51,728 nt of DNA from Halococcus morrhuae DSM 1307 (GTDB lineage: Archaea; Halobacteriota; Halobacteria; Halobacteriales; Halococcaceae): NCBI RefSeq assembly GCF_000336695.1, contig NZ_AOMC01000043.1, positions 4,956 to 56,683 on the forward strand, read 5' to 3'. The stretch's first letter is position 1. Every line of letters begins with the position of its first letter. A model generated the notes under the pieces. That model ran no database searches. It saw only the letters and a list, made by a program, of their open reading frames with translations, and was not told where the DNA came from. Positions 17,511 through 26,540 of the stretch are shown piece after piece. The translations under genes were made by a program, and so were the position numbers.

Positions 17511-19534
17511 CGTCGCCTCTGACGATCGCTCGCCAACACGGGGGTGCCGATGAGCGCCGAGCCGTTCGTGCTGTTTTGCCGAGCGGTCGGGGCCGCCGTC
17601 TCCGTGGTCGCCGATGCGTTTCCGGCTCCCGCTGCCGCGGCCGTGGCGGTTTCCGTGGTCGTCGCCGTCGGTGCATCGGTTGCTGTCGGCGTCGGCGAGG
17701 CGGTGTCAGTTGCGCTCGTCGACGGAGCGTCGCCCGATGGAGTCGGAGTGGGCGTCGCCGTCGTCGGTTCGGCTGCCGTCGTTGGCTCAGCCGTCGTCGG
17801 CTCGGACGTCGTAGTCGTCCCGTTTTCGTCGGGCATGCTCGTCTCGTTCCCTGTACTCGTCCGGTTCGGACTGCTCGTCGCGTTCGCCGATTCGTTCGTG
17901 CCGTTTGCAGCCGCAGTCGACACGTTGGTCGAGGCGTTGCTCGCGTTGGCCGAGGCGTTGGACTCGTTCGCCGAGCTGTTCGGCGCGGTGATGGTGAGGG
18001 TTCCGGTGGTCTCGTTCGCGCCGGCCGTGATAGCGTGGTCGTACTCGCCCGGGCTCAGTCCGTCCGTACCGATATCGGTGAACGAGACGGTCGTCTCGTT
18101 GTCCGGACCGAGCGTGACGTTGCGCTGGGCCAGCGTCTCGCCGTCACGGCGATAGGTGACGGTCGTCTCGTCCTCGATGTAGCCCGCGTTCGTCACGGTC
18201 GCGTTCACGTCGTAGCTCTCGTTTCGCTGGACCTCGGCGGGTGCCGCAAAGTCGCTGACCGTGAAGTTGTTGGTCGTCACGTTCGGGCTGATGACGCCCT
18301 CGTCGGTCAACAGCGCGAGCGCGTTCGCCGTGATGAGGTCCAACACTGGCTCGATCGGGTTTTTCGTACACTCGGGGGTCCCCGAGACGCTCGTCGATTT
18401 CGTCCCGCCCTGCATCGTGAGCTCGAGGTTCTCGATGGTGATCGACTGCGCGGACAGCTGATGCGTGTTCGTCACCACCTTGCTCGAATCGATCGGCGGA
18501 CCGGGCAGCGGCCCCAGATCACCGATCGAGAACAGGAAGTCCTCGCCGGGACACGTCGACCACTTCTTGCGTGCCGCCGGGATGACGACCGGATCCTTGC
18601 CGATCCCCAGTCGTCCGAAATACGCCTCCGAGGCCGTCAGCGAGAGCCCGCCCGGAGCCGACGCCGACGATCCCTTGATCGTGAGATGTGACGCTCCACC
18701 CGGGCCGCCACGGAAGTTCTTGTACATCGTCAGCCCCTCGATATTCACGTTGCTCTTGAACGAGAACTTCCCCGCCGGGACGCTCTCGCGGTTCGAACTG
18801 TCGGTCGTGACGTTTTCGTGGTTGAAGCCGCTGCCCGAGAACTCATCGGCGACGACGACGGTGCCGTCGATCCCCTCCTGTTTGGGGAAGTCGCGGGCTG
18901 CCGCCGTCATGAACGGATGGGCGAACGCCCCGAGAACGATCACCGAGACGAGCAGGAGGGCGATCGACGCGGTTCGGCCGCCCGCACCGCCGCCGTCGGC
19001 GCTCGTCGCACGCCGCACGCGCGATCGAGTCCCGAACAGTCCGTCGTCCGACTCCTCGGCAGCCGTCTCGTCGTCGGTGAACTCGAAATCGGCCTCCGTG
19101 GTCCCGCCGGAGCCGCCCCCGCCGTTGTCCCCGTCTTCGGTGTCCTCGTCACGCCAGGCGTAGCAGAGCACGCCGCCGATGATGCCGAGACCGGTACCGA
19201 TGACGAAGCCGCCGAGCGCGCCGTAGAGCGAGAAGATCGAGAACACGACGCCGAAGATCCCGAAGATGTCGGCGTTGCCGGGACGAGTGAGCGCGAAGAT
19301 GCCACAGAGGAACACCAGCGCGGCGAACAACAGCCCGATCGGCGAGAGCGTCTCACCAATGAGGATGGTGTCGGGCGCGATGTTGATCGGAATCCACGCG
19401 ATGACGAGCGACGCCACCACCAACAGCGCACCGCCGGCGAACGGCCGGCCGCGCCGCCAGCGGTCGAACCGGGCGCGTCGCGTTCCAACCGACCCGTTAC
19501 CACCGCCCGACCCGGACTGTGTCATTTCAACCAT
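17507..19534 (-). CDS. DUF6114-like membrane domain fused to DUF6230-like ectodomain, CARDB-like domain and stalk
   Basis: This 675-residue protein has four parts. Residues 20-135 form a DUF6114-like four-helix module (RFDRWRRGRPFAGG to GGVLCYAWRDED). An acidic Gly-rich cytoplasmic linker follows, and a fifth helix lies near 185-205. The ectodomain (about 206-410) is rich in beta-strand patterns, with two cysteines (CPGED and PECTKNP) that may pair; part of it (IEGLTMYK) parallels the separate secreted protein (IDGLELAK). Residues about 425-515 look like a CARDB/Ig-type domain. The last 160 residues are Ser/Thr/Asn/Ala-rich with many N-x-S/T sites. No C-terminal anchor is seen. Either Met (19534 or 19525) may be the start. 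Confidence 0.75.
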   Translation of the reverse strand: MVEMTQSGSGGGNGSVGTRRARFDRWRRGRPFAGGALLVVASLVIAWIPINIAPDTILIGETLSPIGLLFAALVFLCGIFALTRPGNADIFGIFGVVFSIFSLYGALGGFVIGTGLGIIGGVLCYAWRDEDTEDGDNGGGGSGGTTEADFEFTDDETAAEESDDGLFGTRSRVRRATSADGGGAGGRTASIALLLVSVIVLGAFAHPFMTAAARDFPKQEGIDGTVVVADEFSGSGFNHENVTTDSSNRESVPAGKFSFKSNVNIEGLTMYKNFRGGPGGASHLTIKGSSASAPGGLSLTASEAYFGRLGIGKDPVVIPAARKKWSTCPGEDFLFSIGDLGPLPGPPIDSSKVVTNTHQLSAQSITIENLELTMQGGTKSTSVSGTPECTKNPIEPVLDLITANALALLTDEGVISPNVTTNNFTVSDFAAPAEVQRNESYDVNATVTNAGYIEDETTVTYRRDGETLAQRNVTLGPDNETTVSFTDIGTDGLSPGEYDHAITAGANETTGTLTITAPNSSANESNASANASNASTNVSTAAANGTNESANATSSPNRTSTGNETSMPDENGTTTTSEPTTAEPTTAAEPTTATPTPTPSGDAPSTSATDTASPTPTATDAPTATTTETATAAAAGAGNASATTETAAPTARQNSTNGSALIGTPVLASDRQRRR

Positions 19535-19570
19535 TCTGTGTGTCGTGGTGGAAAAACGTATCGACCGTCG

Positions 19571-20248
19571 TTAGCTCAGCGTGACGTCGCCGTCGTCGGT
19601 GTAGTCACCGTCACCGTTGTTGTCGTACTCGGCGGCGAGCGTGAGACCCGGAATCGAGATCTCGTTGACCGCCTGGTAGTGGGCCCGGATCGTCGCGTTC
19701 TGGAGGACGATCCCCGGGTTCGACGCGTTCGAGAAGTCAAGCGTCTTCGGACCACCCGTCGCGCTATCGACGCCTTCCTGACGCTGTTCGCCCGTCGATG
19801 GGGCGACCTGCTTGAACGAGTCGCTGTATTTCGCGTTCTCTTCGTCGATCAACAGTCCGTTGAACGTCGACGAACTGGCCTGAAGCTTGGTCTGTTTGAC
19901 GAGGAGTGAATCCGCCGTCACGGTGTCCGTCGAAGTGATCACGATACGCGCGTTACCGCCGATGGCCGGCACGTCCTCGAGCTCCTTGGCGAGTTCGAGG
20001 CCGTCGATCTCGACCGAGGAGAACTCCGCGGTCGCCACCGGGACACCCTCACGCTCGCTCGTGTCGCTCACGCCCGGATAGAGGTACAGGTCGTCGCCCC
20101 GGAGCTCGTCGGCCTTGATCGTGAACCCGCCGATGCCGCTGATCGGTGCGGCGAAGGCCATGCCGCTGCTCACGATGAGCATCGCCACGAGCGCGACGAC
20201 GCCGAACGACACCGCCGTCCCCTTCGCCAAGACTTTCTTATCGTACAT
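19571..20248 (-). CDS. secreted or membrane-anchored DUF6230-like protein
   Basis: This 225-residue protein has a positively charged start (MYDKKVLAKG), a hydrophobic stretch at about 13-33 and a likely signal-peptidase site after GMAFA. The mature part has regular short beta-strand patterns (GGFTIKADELRG, VEIDGLELAKEL, ARIVITSTDTVTADSL) like the actinobacterial DUF6230 family, sometimes mislabelled cholesterol esterase. The tail DNNGDGDYTDDGD is a possible calcium-binding loop. It is the first gene of the cluster, 36 nt before the fused gene. The start is fixed by the SD match AGGTGAT at 20254-20260. Function unknown; a surface role together with the DUF6114-like proteins is inferred. Confidence 0.75.
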   Translation of the reverse strand: MYDKKVLAKGTAVSFGVVALVAMLIVSSGMAFAAPISGIGGFTIKADELRGDDLYLYPGVSDTSEREGVPVATAEFSSVEIDGLELAKELEDVPAIGGNARIVITSTDTVTADSLLVKQTKLQASSSTFNGLLIDEENAKYSDSFKQVAPSTGEQRQEGVDSATGGPKTLDFSNASNPGIVLQNATIRAHYQAVNEISIPGLTLAAEYDNNGDGDYTDDGDVTLS

Positions 20249-20460
20249 GGTGTATCACCTGTTGTCGAGTGCGACGCCCGAACGGTGTGTGCCGGCAACC
20301 CACCGCCATCGGTGGCTCCCCGCGTGTGCGGCCGGGGGACGCCTGCGTGGAGGCTTCCGCATCGCGTCGACGTCCCACGCTACGACACCGTCCATGACAC
20401 CCGTACTAACCATACCCATGCCTGTGACTGTTCCCCCCGCTATACATGGTTGTTTATATA
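20249..20460 (-). promoter_or_regulatory. long leader with SD site and TATA box for the DUF6230-like gene
   Basis: On the minus strand TATATAAACA (20460-20451) is the best TATA box of the region. A start site about 25 nt further would give a leader near 180 nt. The leader ends with AGGTGAT (20260-20254), a 7-nt match to the SD consensus with 5-nt spacing. It contains a 6-bp hairpin at 20300-20315 (CCACCG/CGGTGG). Confidence 0.5.
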
Positions 20461-20506
20461 ACAGTCGTTGCTGTCAAAGCGATGGCTGACCGAACGGCAA
20501 GGATCG

Positions 20507-20521
20507 AAAACCGAAAAGAAC
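20507..20521 (-). terminator. T-rich tract after rps7
   Basis: On the minus strand the sequence just past the rps7 stop contains runs of four T in succession (TTCTTTTCGGTTTTCG), the simple U-rich type of archaeal terminator. It would separate the ribosomal operon from the cluster downstream. Confidence 0.4.
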
Positions 20522-20532
20522 TGTGCGAACGG

Positions 20533-21144
20533 TCAGCGGGCGGCGGCCGCGACGCGCTCTTTCTCCTCTTTCTGGTTGACGGCGTACGTCTGGACGTCGT
20601 AGTTCGCCGCACCGGTGAGCTGCTCGGCGAGCGCCTCGTGGGCGTCGGTCGGCGACTTGAACGAGGCGCTGTGGGTCCCTTCGGCGATGAACTTGAGCGC
20701 CTGATCGACGCGGCGCTGGGGAGCGACGTCGACGGCCTGGGGGACCGAGATCCCGCCATATTTCAGCCGGACGGTCTCCTCGCGCGGGGCGGCATTCTCG
20801 ACGGCGCTGACGAGCACCTGCACCGGGCTCTCCTCTGTGCGCTCGGCGATGAGATCGAAGGCGTTGCGCACGATACGGGTGGCCTGCTGTTTCTTGCCCG
20901 TGTTCTCGTCGGTCTGCATCAGTCGGTTGATGAGTCGCTCGACGATGGAGATCTCGCTTTTCTGGAACTGCTTGCCGGCGTGACGACCCATCGTGTGCTC
21001 GACCGGCGTCACGGTGATGTAGCGCTCGGTGCTCGGATCGTCGTACTCGATCCCGGTCACGTCCCAGCGCTCGAACAGCTTCGCGCCGGTCGCTTCCTCA
21101 GCGCCGGCGGGCTGGTCGGGCTCGGGGGCTTCGGATTCGCTCAT
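20533..21144 (-). CDS. rpsG: 30S ribosomal protein S7 (uS7)
   Basis: This 203-residue protein nucleates the 30S head domain on 16S rRNA. An acidic haloarchaeal N-terminal extension of about 20 residues is followed by conserved parts: [34 protein letters not shown] and [20 protein letters not shown]. Its start overlaps the stop of rps12 by 4 nt, so the two are translated from one message. The C-terminal arm ends [10 protein letters not shown]. Confidence 0.97.
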
Positions 21145-21569
21145 CGGACGGGTTTCTCCGCGTTACCGCGCACGAGTTCGATGAGCGAGACGCCGTTGAC
21201 CTTCTCGACCTTGTAGTTCACCGCAGAGAGGTCGCCCATCGCACGACCCTTCGCGCCGCCGATGCCGGCGATCGTGACCTCGTCGTGCTCGTCGATGAAC
21301 GAAATCGCGCCGTCGCCCGGACAGAAGGCCGTGACCTGCTGGCCGTTCTTGATGAGCTGGACCCGCACACACTTGCGGATCGCGGAGTTGGGCTGTTTGG
21401 CCTCGATGCCGACTTTCTCCAGGACGATGCCCCGACCCTGCGGCGCGCCTTCGAGCGCGTCGGTCTTCTCCTTCAGTCCGCGGGCGCGTCGGGCGTACTT
21501 CGAGTCGGACCACCGATGATTTTGGCGGTCCTTTTTGAGTTTCCGCGCAGCGTACTTGCCGTTGGCCAT
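21141..21569 (-). CDS. rpsL: 30S ribosomal protein S12 (uS12)
   Basis: This 142-residue decoding-centre protein shows the archaeal N-terminus [16 protein letters not shown] and the conserved loops [19 protein letters not shown] and [17 protein letters not shown]. It overlaps rpsG by 4 nt. A CATAAG sequence about 27 nt upstream of the ATG may be its own promoter, which matters because a 364-nt spacer separates it from nusA. Confidence 0.97.
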
Positions 21570-21933
21570 ATACCCCTGCTATCCGATGGGCGCACTTATG
21601 CCTCCCGTTTCAGGCCGCCCCGAGCGCCGACGGGCGAGTTCCTGGAACGAGTCGGTCATTGAACCGAGTCAGTAGCGGTGGCGCGCGATGAATCCGGCCG
21701 GAGGCCGGAGAACGCGCGAGGGATGAGCACCACAGCGAGCGGAGCGAGCGAGGAGCGCAATCGGCTGGGGAGGCATGTGGGCTGTGCGGGTAGTGCGGTT
21801 GCGGTCCCTCATTGTCGTCGGTTTTCGCAGCGTTGCGGTGGAACACCGAACGCGACACTAACTTCACAGATACAATAGAGTGACGAACACGGCACCGATA
21901 GCAGGATTTCAGGGAAAGCTCAGATCGTTCGAT
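21570..21933. repeat. repeat-bearing spacer between rps12 and nusA
   Basis: No gene is seen. Positions 21675-21714 match 48074-48113 perfectly over 40 nt in opposite orientation, and 21759-21781 is an inverted copy of the block at 241 and 47954. The spacer therefore carries a member of the window's dispersed family and interrupts what is normally a tight operon. Confidence 0.8.
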
Positions 21934-22353
21934 TCAGGCCAGTTCGATGTCGTCGATGTCGAACTGACGCTCCGCCAGCCGGCGAGCGGTCTCGATCGTC
22001 TCGCCGTCGCGGCCGATCGCGACGCCGGTGTCGGCTCGATCGACCTCGGCGTAGGCCACGGTCGAAGCGTTCTCGCTGATCGTCACGTTGTGCACCACCG
22101 CGGGTGCGAGCGCGTTGGCGACGAACAGTTCGGCCGTGTCGGCGTTCTCGACGAGCGAAACCCGCTTGTCGAGGCGCTCTTCGACCTGCTCGACGGTCGT
22201 CCCGTCGGGGCCGATCGCGTCGCTCATCTCGCCGGTGGCCACCAGAAAGCAGACGCGGTCGTCGTCGACGAGACAGTCGACCGCGCTTGCGCCCGTGACG
22301 TCCTCGAACAGGGCGATGTGTCGGAGTGCGGTGTCGGAAAGCGTGACGCGCAT
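21934..22353 (-). CDS. nusA: NusA-like KH-domain transcription factor
   Basis: This 139-residue protein is the short archaeal NusA, made of two KH domains without the S1 and C-terminal parts of the bacterial protein. The KH signature appears as AIGPDGTTVEQVEERL near residue 47 and AIGRDGETIETARRLAE near 115. It is thought to bind RNA and to affect elongation or termination by the polymerase encoded upstream, 42 nt from rpoA''. The position between rpoA'' and rps12 is the classic archaeal order. Confidence 0.93.
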   Translation of the reverse strand: MRVTLSDTALRHIALFEDVTGASAVDCLVDDDRVCFLVATGEMSDAIGPDGTTVEQVEERLDKRVSLVENADTAELFVANALAPAVVHNVTISENASTVAYAEVDRADTGVAIGRDGETIETARRLAERQFDIDDIELA

Positions 22354-22395
22354 GGTGAGTGAAGTGTGGTTCGGCGGGCGATGCGGGGTCGGGAG

Positions 22396-23577
22396 TCAGT
22401 CCGCGCGGCCGGAGCCGTCGGTCGTCGCGCCGCCCATTCGGAGGTTGACGTCGCCGGTGCCGAGCTTGATCGGCTTGCCGACGATGACGTTCTCGGTCAC
22501 GCCGTCGAGATCGTCGACCTCGCCGTGGACCGCGGCGTCGAGCAGGTGGTTGACCGTCACCTCGAAGGCCGCGCGCGCGAGCACGGAGTTCTTGTTGCCC
22601 GAGATGCCGTGGCGGCCGATCGACTCGATCGTCCCCTCGGCGGTCATGATATCCGCGACCAGCATGAGATGGCGGATGTTCACGTCGCCGAGCCCCTGCT
22701 CTTCGAGCGTGTTCATCGTCTCGTCGATGATCGTCTCGCGGGCGGCCTCGACACCCAGGTTTCGGTAGACCTCGTGGATGTTGTTACAGGTCGTCCGCGA
22801 GGCGTCGACGCCCTCGATGTCGAGTACGTCGCCGAAGGCCGACCCCTCGGTGTAGAGGATGAACTCCTCACCGTCATCGACATCCTCTTTGCGGATGACG
22901 ACCCGCGATACCTCCTCGATGCCCTTGAAGACGATCTCGCGCAGCTCCTCGACCAGCTGGAGCAGACGGCGATAGCTCGGCTCCGCGGGGCCGAACTCGA
23001 TCGTCGTGCCCGTCTGCGTGACCTCCACGCCGAGTGAGTCCTCGATGATCTCGGCGACCGTCTCGGCCGAGATCATCCGCTCGTCCAGAGTCTGCTCGTT
23101 CAGGTTCACCTGCACGAGCATGTCGGCGACGTTCGTCGAGACGTCGCCGAGCGCCAGGATCCGCGTCGATTCGATGTTCCAGACGACCTCGTGGGCTTTC
23201 TCCCGATTCTCGGCGTGCTGATCGTCGAGATACACCGTCATCATCGGCGTATCCGGCGTCTTCCGCGCGTCGACGAGCTCGATGAGCCTGGGCAGCCCCT
23301 GCGTGACGTCGATCTCGGCGACGCCCGCGTAGTGGAACGTGTTCATCGTCATCTGCGTTCCCGGCTCGCCGATCGACTGTGCCGAAACCGTTCCAACGGG
23401 ATCGAGCGGTTCGACACGCGTGTCGAGATAGCGCGATTCGACGGCCTCGGCGATCGAGACCGCCTGCTCGTCGGTGACGTCGCGCCCTTCGATGCTCTCG
23501 TACACCTCGTCCTTGAGCCGCTTCGGGAGATCCGTCCCCTCGACGGTGCGCTCGATCGCGTTCGTGATCTCAGTCAT
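22396..23577 (-). CDS. rpoA2: DNA-directed RNA polymerase subunit A''
   Basis: This 393-residue protein corresponds to the C-terminal third of the bacterial beta' subunit. It carries the bridge-helix-to-jaw part with [21 protein letters not shown] (quoted in part: [15 protein letters not shown]) near residue 62 and the trigger-loop environment [10 protein letters not shown]. The C-terminal [19 protein letters not shown] is conserved. Its start overlaps the end of rpoA' by 8 nt, consistent with translational coupling of the split subunits. No intein is present. Confidence 0.97.
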   Translation of the reverse strand: MTEITNAIERTVEGTDLPKRLKDEVYESIEGRDVTDEQAVSIAEAVESRYLDTRVEPLDPVGTVSAQSIGEPGTQMTMNTFHYAGVAEIDVTQGLPRLIELVDARKTPDTPMMTVYLDDQHAENREKAHEVVWNIESTRILALGDVSTNVADMLVQVNLNEQTLDERMISAETVAEIIEDSLGVEVTQTGTTIEFGPAEPSYRRLLQLVEELREIVFKGIEEVSRVVIRKEDVDDGEEFILYTEGSAFGDVLDIEGVDASRTTCNNIHEVYRNLGVEAARETIIDETMNTLEEQGLGDVNIRHLMLVADIMTAEGTIESIGRHGISGNKNSVLARAAFEVTVNHLLDAAVHGEVDDLDGVTENVIVGKPIKLGTGDVNLRMGGATTDGSGRAD

Positions 23578-26527
23578 CGCCCACCTCCGGGACGTCGATC
23601 GGCGAACTCGGCCGATCGCGGTCCATCCGATCGTCGGCGCTCTCCGAGAGGTTCGTCGCCTGCTCGCCGGCGAACTCCTCGCCCTCGTCCTCGAACTCCG
23701 CGGCGAGAACGCGGTCGGCGATCTCGTCGACGTCGATCTCGTTGTCGTCGCTCGACGAGACCTTCACCGGACTCGTGTTGTCCTCGCCGAACTCGAACTG
23801 GACGATGTTGTCCGAGGTGTCCCGAACAGTACCGTCGTACTGCGTTTCGAGCTCGGAGAGTGCGTTGATGAGGCGGCGCTGGAGATAGCCGGACTTCGAG
23901 GTTCGCACTGCGGTGTCGACCAGCCCCTCACGACCGCCCATCGCGTGGAAGAAGAACTCCCGGGGCGTCAGCCCGCTGCGATAGGAGTCCTCGACGAAGC
24001 CGTGCGCCTCGGCCGAGAGATCGCCCGGCTTGAAGTGACTCAGCGTGCGACCCTCGTAGCCGCGGTTGATGCGCTCGCCACGTACTGCCTGCTGGCCGAC
24101 ACAGGCGGCCATCTGCGTGAGGTTGAGCATCGAGCCACGCGCGCCCGACTCGGCCATGATGACCGCCGGGTTGTCGTCGTCGAAGTGCTCGTCGGCGATG
24201 TCACCCGCCGAGTCACGGGCCTTTCCGAGCGTCTGCATGATCTTCATCTCCAGGGTCTCGTCGACCGTCCGCCCGGGCAGCGATTCGAGATCGTCGTTCT
24301 CGTAGGTGTCGATGAGCTCCTGGACGCGCTCGTAGGCGTTGTCCATGCTCTCGTCGATCTGTGCCTCGGCGGCGTCGGAGATCGACTCGTCGTCGATACC
24401 GATCGAGAAGCCGAAGTGCATGATGGCGCGCATCGCCAGCGAGGCGACCTCGTTGATGAACACGCGGGCACGCGTCTCGCCGTACTGCTTGACGATCGTG
24501 TCGACGATCTCGCCGCCGAACGCGCCGACGGCGTCCTCGTCGATCGTGCCCTCGACGAGTGCGCCCTCGTCGATCATCACTGTGTCGCCCGTCGAACTCG
24601 TGAATTCGAGATCGAGCGCGCTCGGCAGCAGTTCGGAGAAGATCGTTCGGCCGGTCCAGTACGGTCTCCCCTGCTCGTCGTCGTCATCGGGCTCGGGCAG
24701 CGTGTCGACGCCCGTCGCGCGCAGCAGGTCGAGCGCCTGCGTTTCGTTGAACCGCGGCAGCCCACCCATCTCGGGATCGTCGTGGGTGAGGAGATAGGTG
24801 CCCGAAACGTGGTCCTGAATCGCACCGATGATGTTCTCGCCGAACCGCGGCGAGAGGATCTGTTCCTGGACGCGCATCAGCACGCGCGCCTCGGCACGCG
24901 CCTCCTCGTTCTGGAGGGCGTGCATGTTCATCTCGTCGCCGTCGAAGTCGGCGTTGTACGGCGGACAGACAGTGGTATTCAGCCGGAACGTCTTGTACGG
25001 CATCACGACCACCTCGTGGGCCATGATACTCATCCGGTGGAGCGACGGCTGGCGGTTGAAGATCACGATGTCGCCATCGGAGAGATGGCGCTGGACCTGC
25101 CAGCCCGGCTCGATGCGCTCGGCGAGCTCCTCCTTCGCCTGATCGAGAATCTTCATCACCTTTCCATCGGGCCGAATCACCCGATTCGCACCCGGATGCG
25201 CCTCGGAGCCGTTCCGGACGTACTGGCGCGCCTCCTCGATGTTCTGCTCGTTGACGTTCATCGTCTGGGTCATCTCGCGCGCGACCCGTTCGGGAACGCC
25301 GACCTCGTTCAGGCTCAGTGTGGGGTCCGGCGAAATCACCGTTCTGGCCGAGAAGTTCACGCGCTTGCCCGACAGGCTCCCACGGAATCGACCCTCTTTC
25401 CCTTTGAGCCGCTGAGAGAGCGTCTTCAGGGGCCGGCCGGAGCGGTGACGGGCCGGCGGCGTGCCCGAGATCTCGTTGTCCATGAACGTCGTCACGTGGT
25501 ACTGGAGCAGCTCCCAGAGGTCCTCGATGATGAGCTGGGGCGCACCCGCCTCACGGTTCTCCATGAACCGCTGATTGATGCGGATGATGTCGACCAGCTT
25601 GTGCGTGAGGTCGTCCTCGGAACGCTGGCCGTTGTCCAGCGTGATCGAGGGGCGTGCCGTCACCGGCGGCACCGGAAGCACGGTCAACACCATCCACTCG
25701 GGCCGCGAGCGCTCGGCGTTGATCCCGAGCACCTCGATGTCCTCGTCGGGGATGGCCTCGAACCAGTCACGGATGTCCGACGGCATCAGCTTGTTCAGGT
25801 CCTCCTCGGAGAGATCGACGTCGAGCGCGCGCTCGATCGCCTCCCGGCCCTCCTCGCGCGGGCGGAACTCCCCACCCAGAATGTCGTTGATCCGCGAGAG
25901 CTCGATATCCGTCGCGTCGGCGAGCTCCTGGGGCGAGGTCGCCGGCCGCTCTTCCTCCTCGTCGGGCTGCATCGCCTCGGCGATGAGCTGGGGATATTCG
26001 GCGGCGAGCACGTCCTGGACCTCGTAGTAGGTCGTCGGCTTCTCGTGCTGGACATCGTACTGCTCCTCGCCGCAGTACGGACAGCGATCGGCCTTCCGTG
26101 CCTGCCGGATCGCCGCCTTCGTCACGTCGTTGACGTCGTCGTCGAGATCGCGCGCCCGCTGGAGGCGCTCGGCGAACTCGTCGCGCTCGTGCTCGTCGAG
26201 CAGCAGGCGCGAACACTCCCGGCAGGTTCCCCGGAGGAGCCGCCGGATGAGCTTCGTGAAGCCGACGTGGATGACGGGTGCGGCGAGCTCGATGTGGCCG
26301 AAGTGGCCGTTGCAGGAGCCCGAATGCTGGCCACAGGTCTTACACTCCAGCCCGGGATCGATGACGCCCAATCGCGGGTCCATCAACCCCATGTCGATCG
26401 GGTAGCCGTCGTCGTCGTAGGTGTCGGCGGTGATGATCTTCGTCGCGCTCATGTCGCGATACTCCTCCGGGTTCATCAGCCCGAAGTCGATCGCGCCGAT
26501 CTCTTTCGGTGTTGCGTTGGTACTCAT
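23570..26527 (-). CDS. rpoA1: DNA-directed RNA polymerase subunit A'
   Basis: This 985-residue largest polymerase subunit shows zinc ligands [17 protein letters not shown] and CRECSR near the N-terminus, with a further CPYCG pair near residue 147. The catalytic magnesium loop [12 protein letters not shown] lies near residue 523, and [19 protein letters not shown] near 790. The length is normal, with an acidic haloarchaeal C-terminus ([14 protein letters not shown]). No intein interrupts the active-site motif. The long open frame on the opposite strand (23474-26611) is a codon-bias shadow. Confidence 0.98.
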   Translation of the reverse strand: MSTNATPKEIGAIDFGLMNPEEYRDMSATKIITADTYDDDGYPIDMGLMDPRLGVIDPGLECKTCGQHSGSCNGHFGHIELAAPVIHVGFTKLIRRLLRGTCRECSRLLLDEHERDEFAERLQRARDLDDDVNDVTKAAIRQARKADRCPYCGEEQYDVQHEKPTTYYEVQDVLAAEYPQLIAEAMQPDEEEERPATSPQELADATDIELSRINDILGGEFRPREEGREAIERALDVDLSEEDLNKLMPSDIRDWFEAIPDEDIEVLGINAERSRPEWMVLTVLPVPPVTARPSITLDNGQRSEDDLTHKLVDIIRINQRFMENREAGAPQLIIEDLWELLQYHVTTFMDNEISGTPPARHRSGRPLKTLSQRLKGKEGRFRGSLSGKRVNFSARTVISPDPTLSLNEVGVPERVAREMTQTMNVNEQNIEEARQYVRNGSEAHPGANRVIRPDGKVMKILDQAKEELAERIEPGWQVQRHLSDGDIVIFNRQPSLHRMSIMAHEVVVMPYKTFRLNTTVCPPYNADFDGDEMNMHALQNEEARAEARVLMRVQEQILSPRFGENIIGAIQDHVSGTYLLTHDDPEMGGLPRFNETQALDLLRATGVDTLPEPDDDDEQGRPYWTGRTIFSELLPSALDLEFTSSTGDTVMIDEGALVEGTIDEDAVGAFGGEIVDTIVKQYGETRARVFINEVASLAMRAIMHFGFSIGIDDESISDAAEAQIDESMDNAYERVQELIDTYENDDLESLPGRTVDETLEMKIMQTLGKARDSAGDIADEHFDDDNPAVIMAESGARGSMLNLTQMAACVGQQAVRGERINRGYEGRTLSHFKPGDLSAEAHGFVEDSYRSGLTPREFFFHAMGGREGLVDTAVRTSKSGYLQRRLINALSELETQYDGTVRDTSDNIVQFEFGEDNTSPVKVSSSDDNEIDVDEIADRVLAAEFEDEGEEFAGEQATNLSESADDRMDRDRPSSPIDVPEVGDD

Positions 26528-26540
26528 GGTTGTCGTGATC

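Noticed and set aside
17417-18691. 424-aa plus-strand frame and the 203-aa frame at 17544-18155
   Set aside because: Antisense to the fused membrane/ectodomain gene; the Val/Ser-rich translation mirrors its Thr/Ser/Asn stalk.
24900-25000. Intein in the polymerase A' active-site motif
   Set aside because: [12 protein letters not shown] is uninterrupted and the subunit length is normal.
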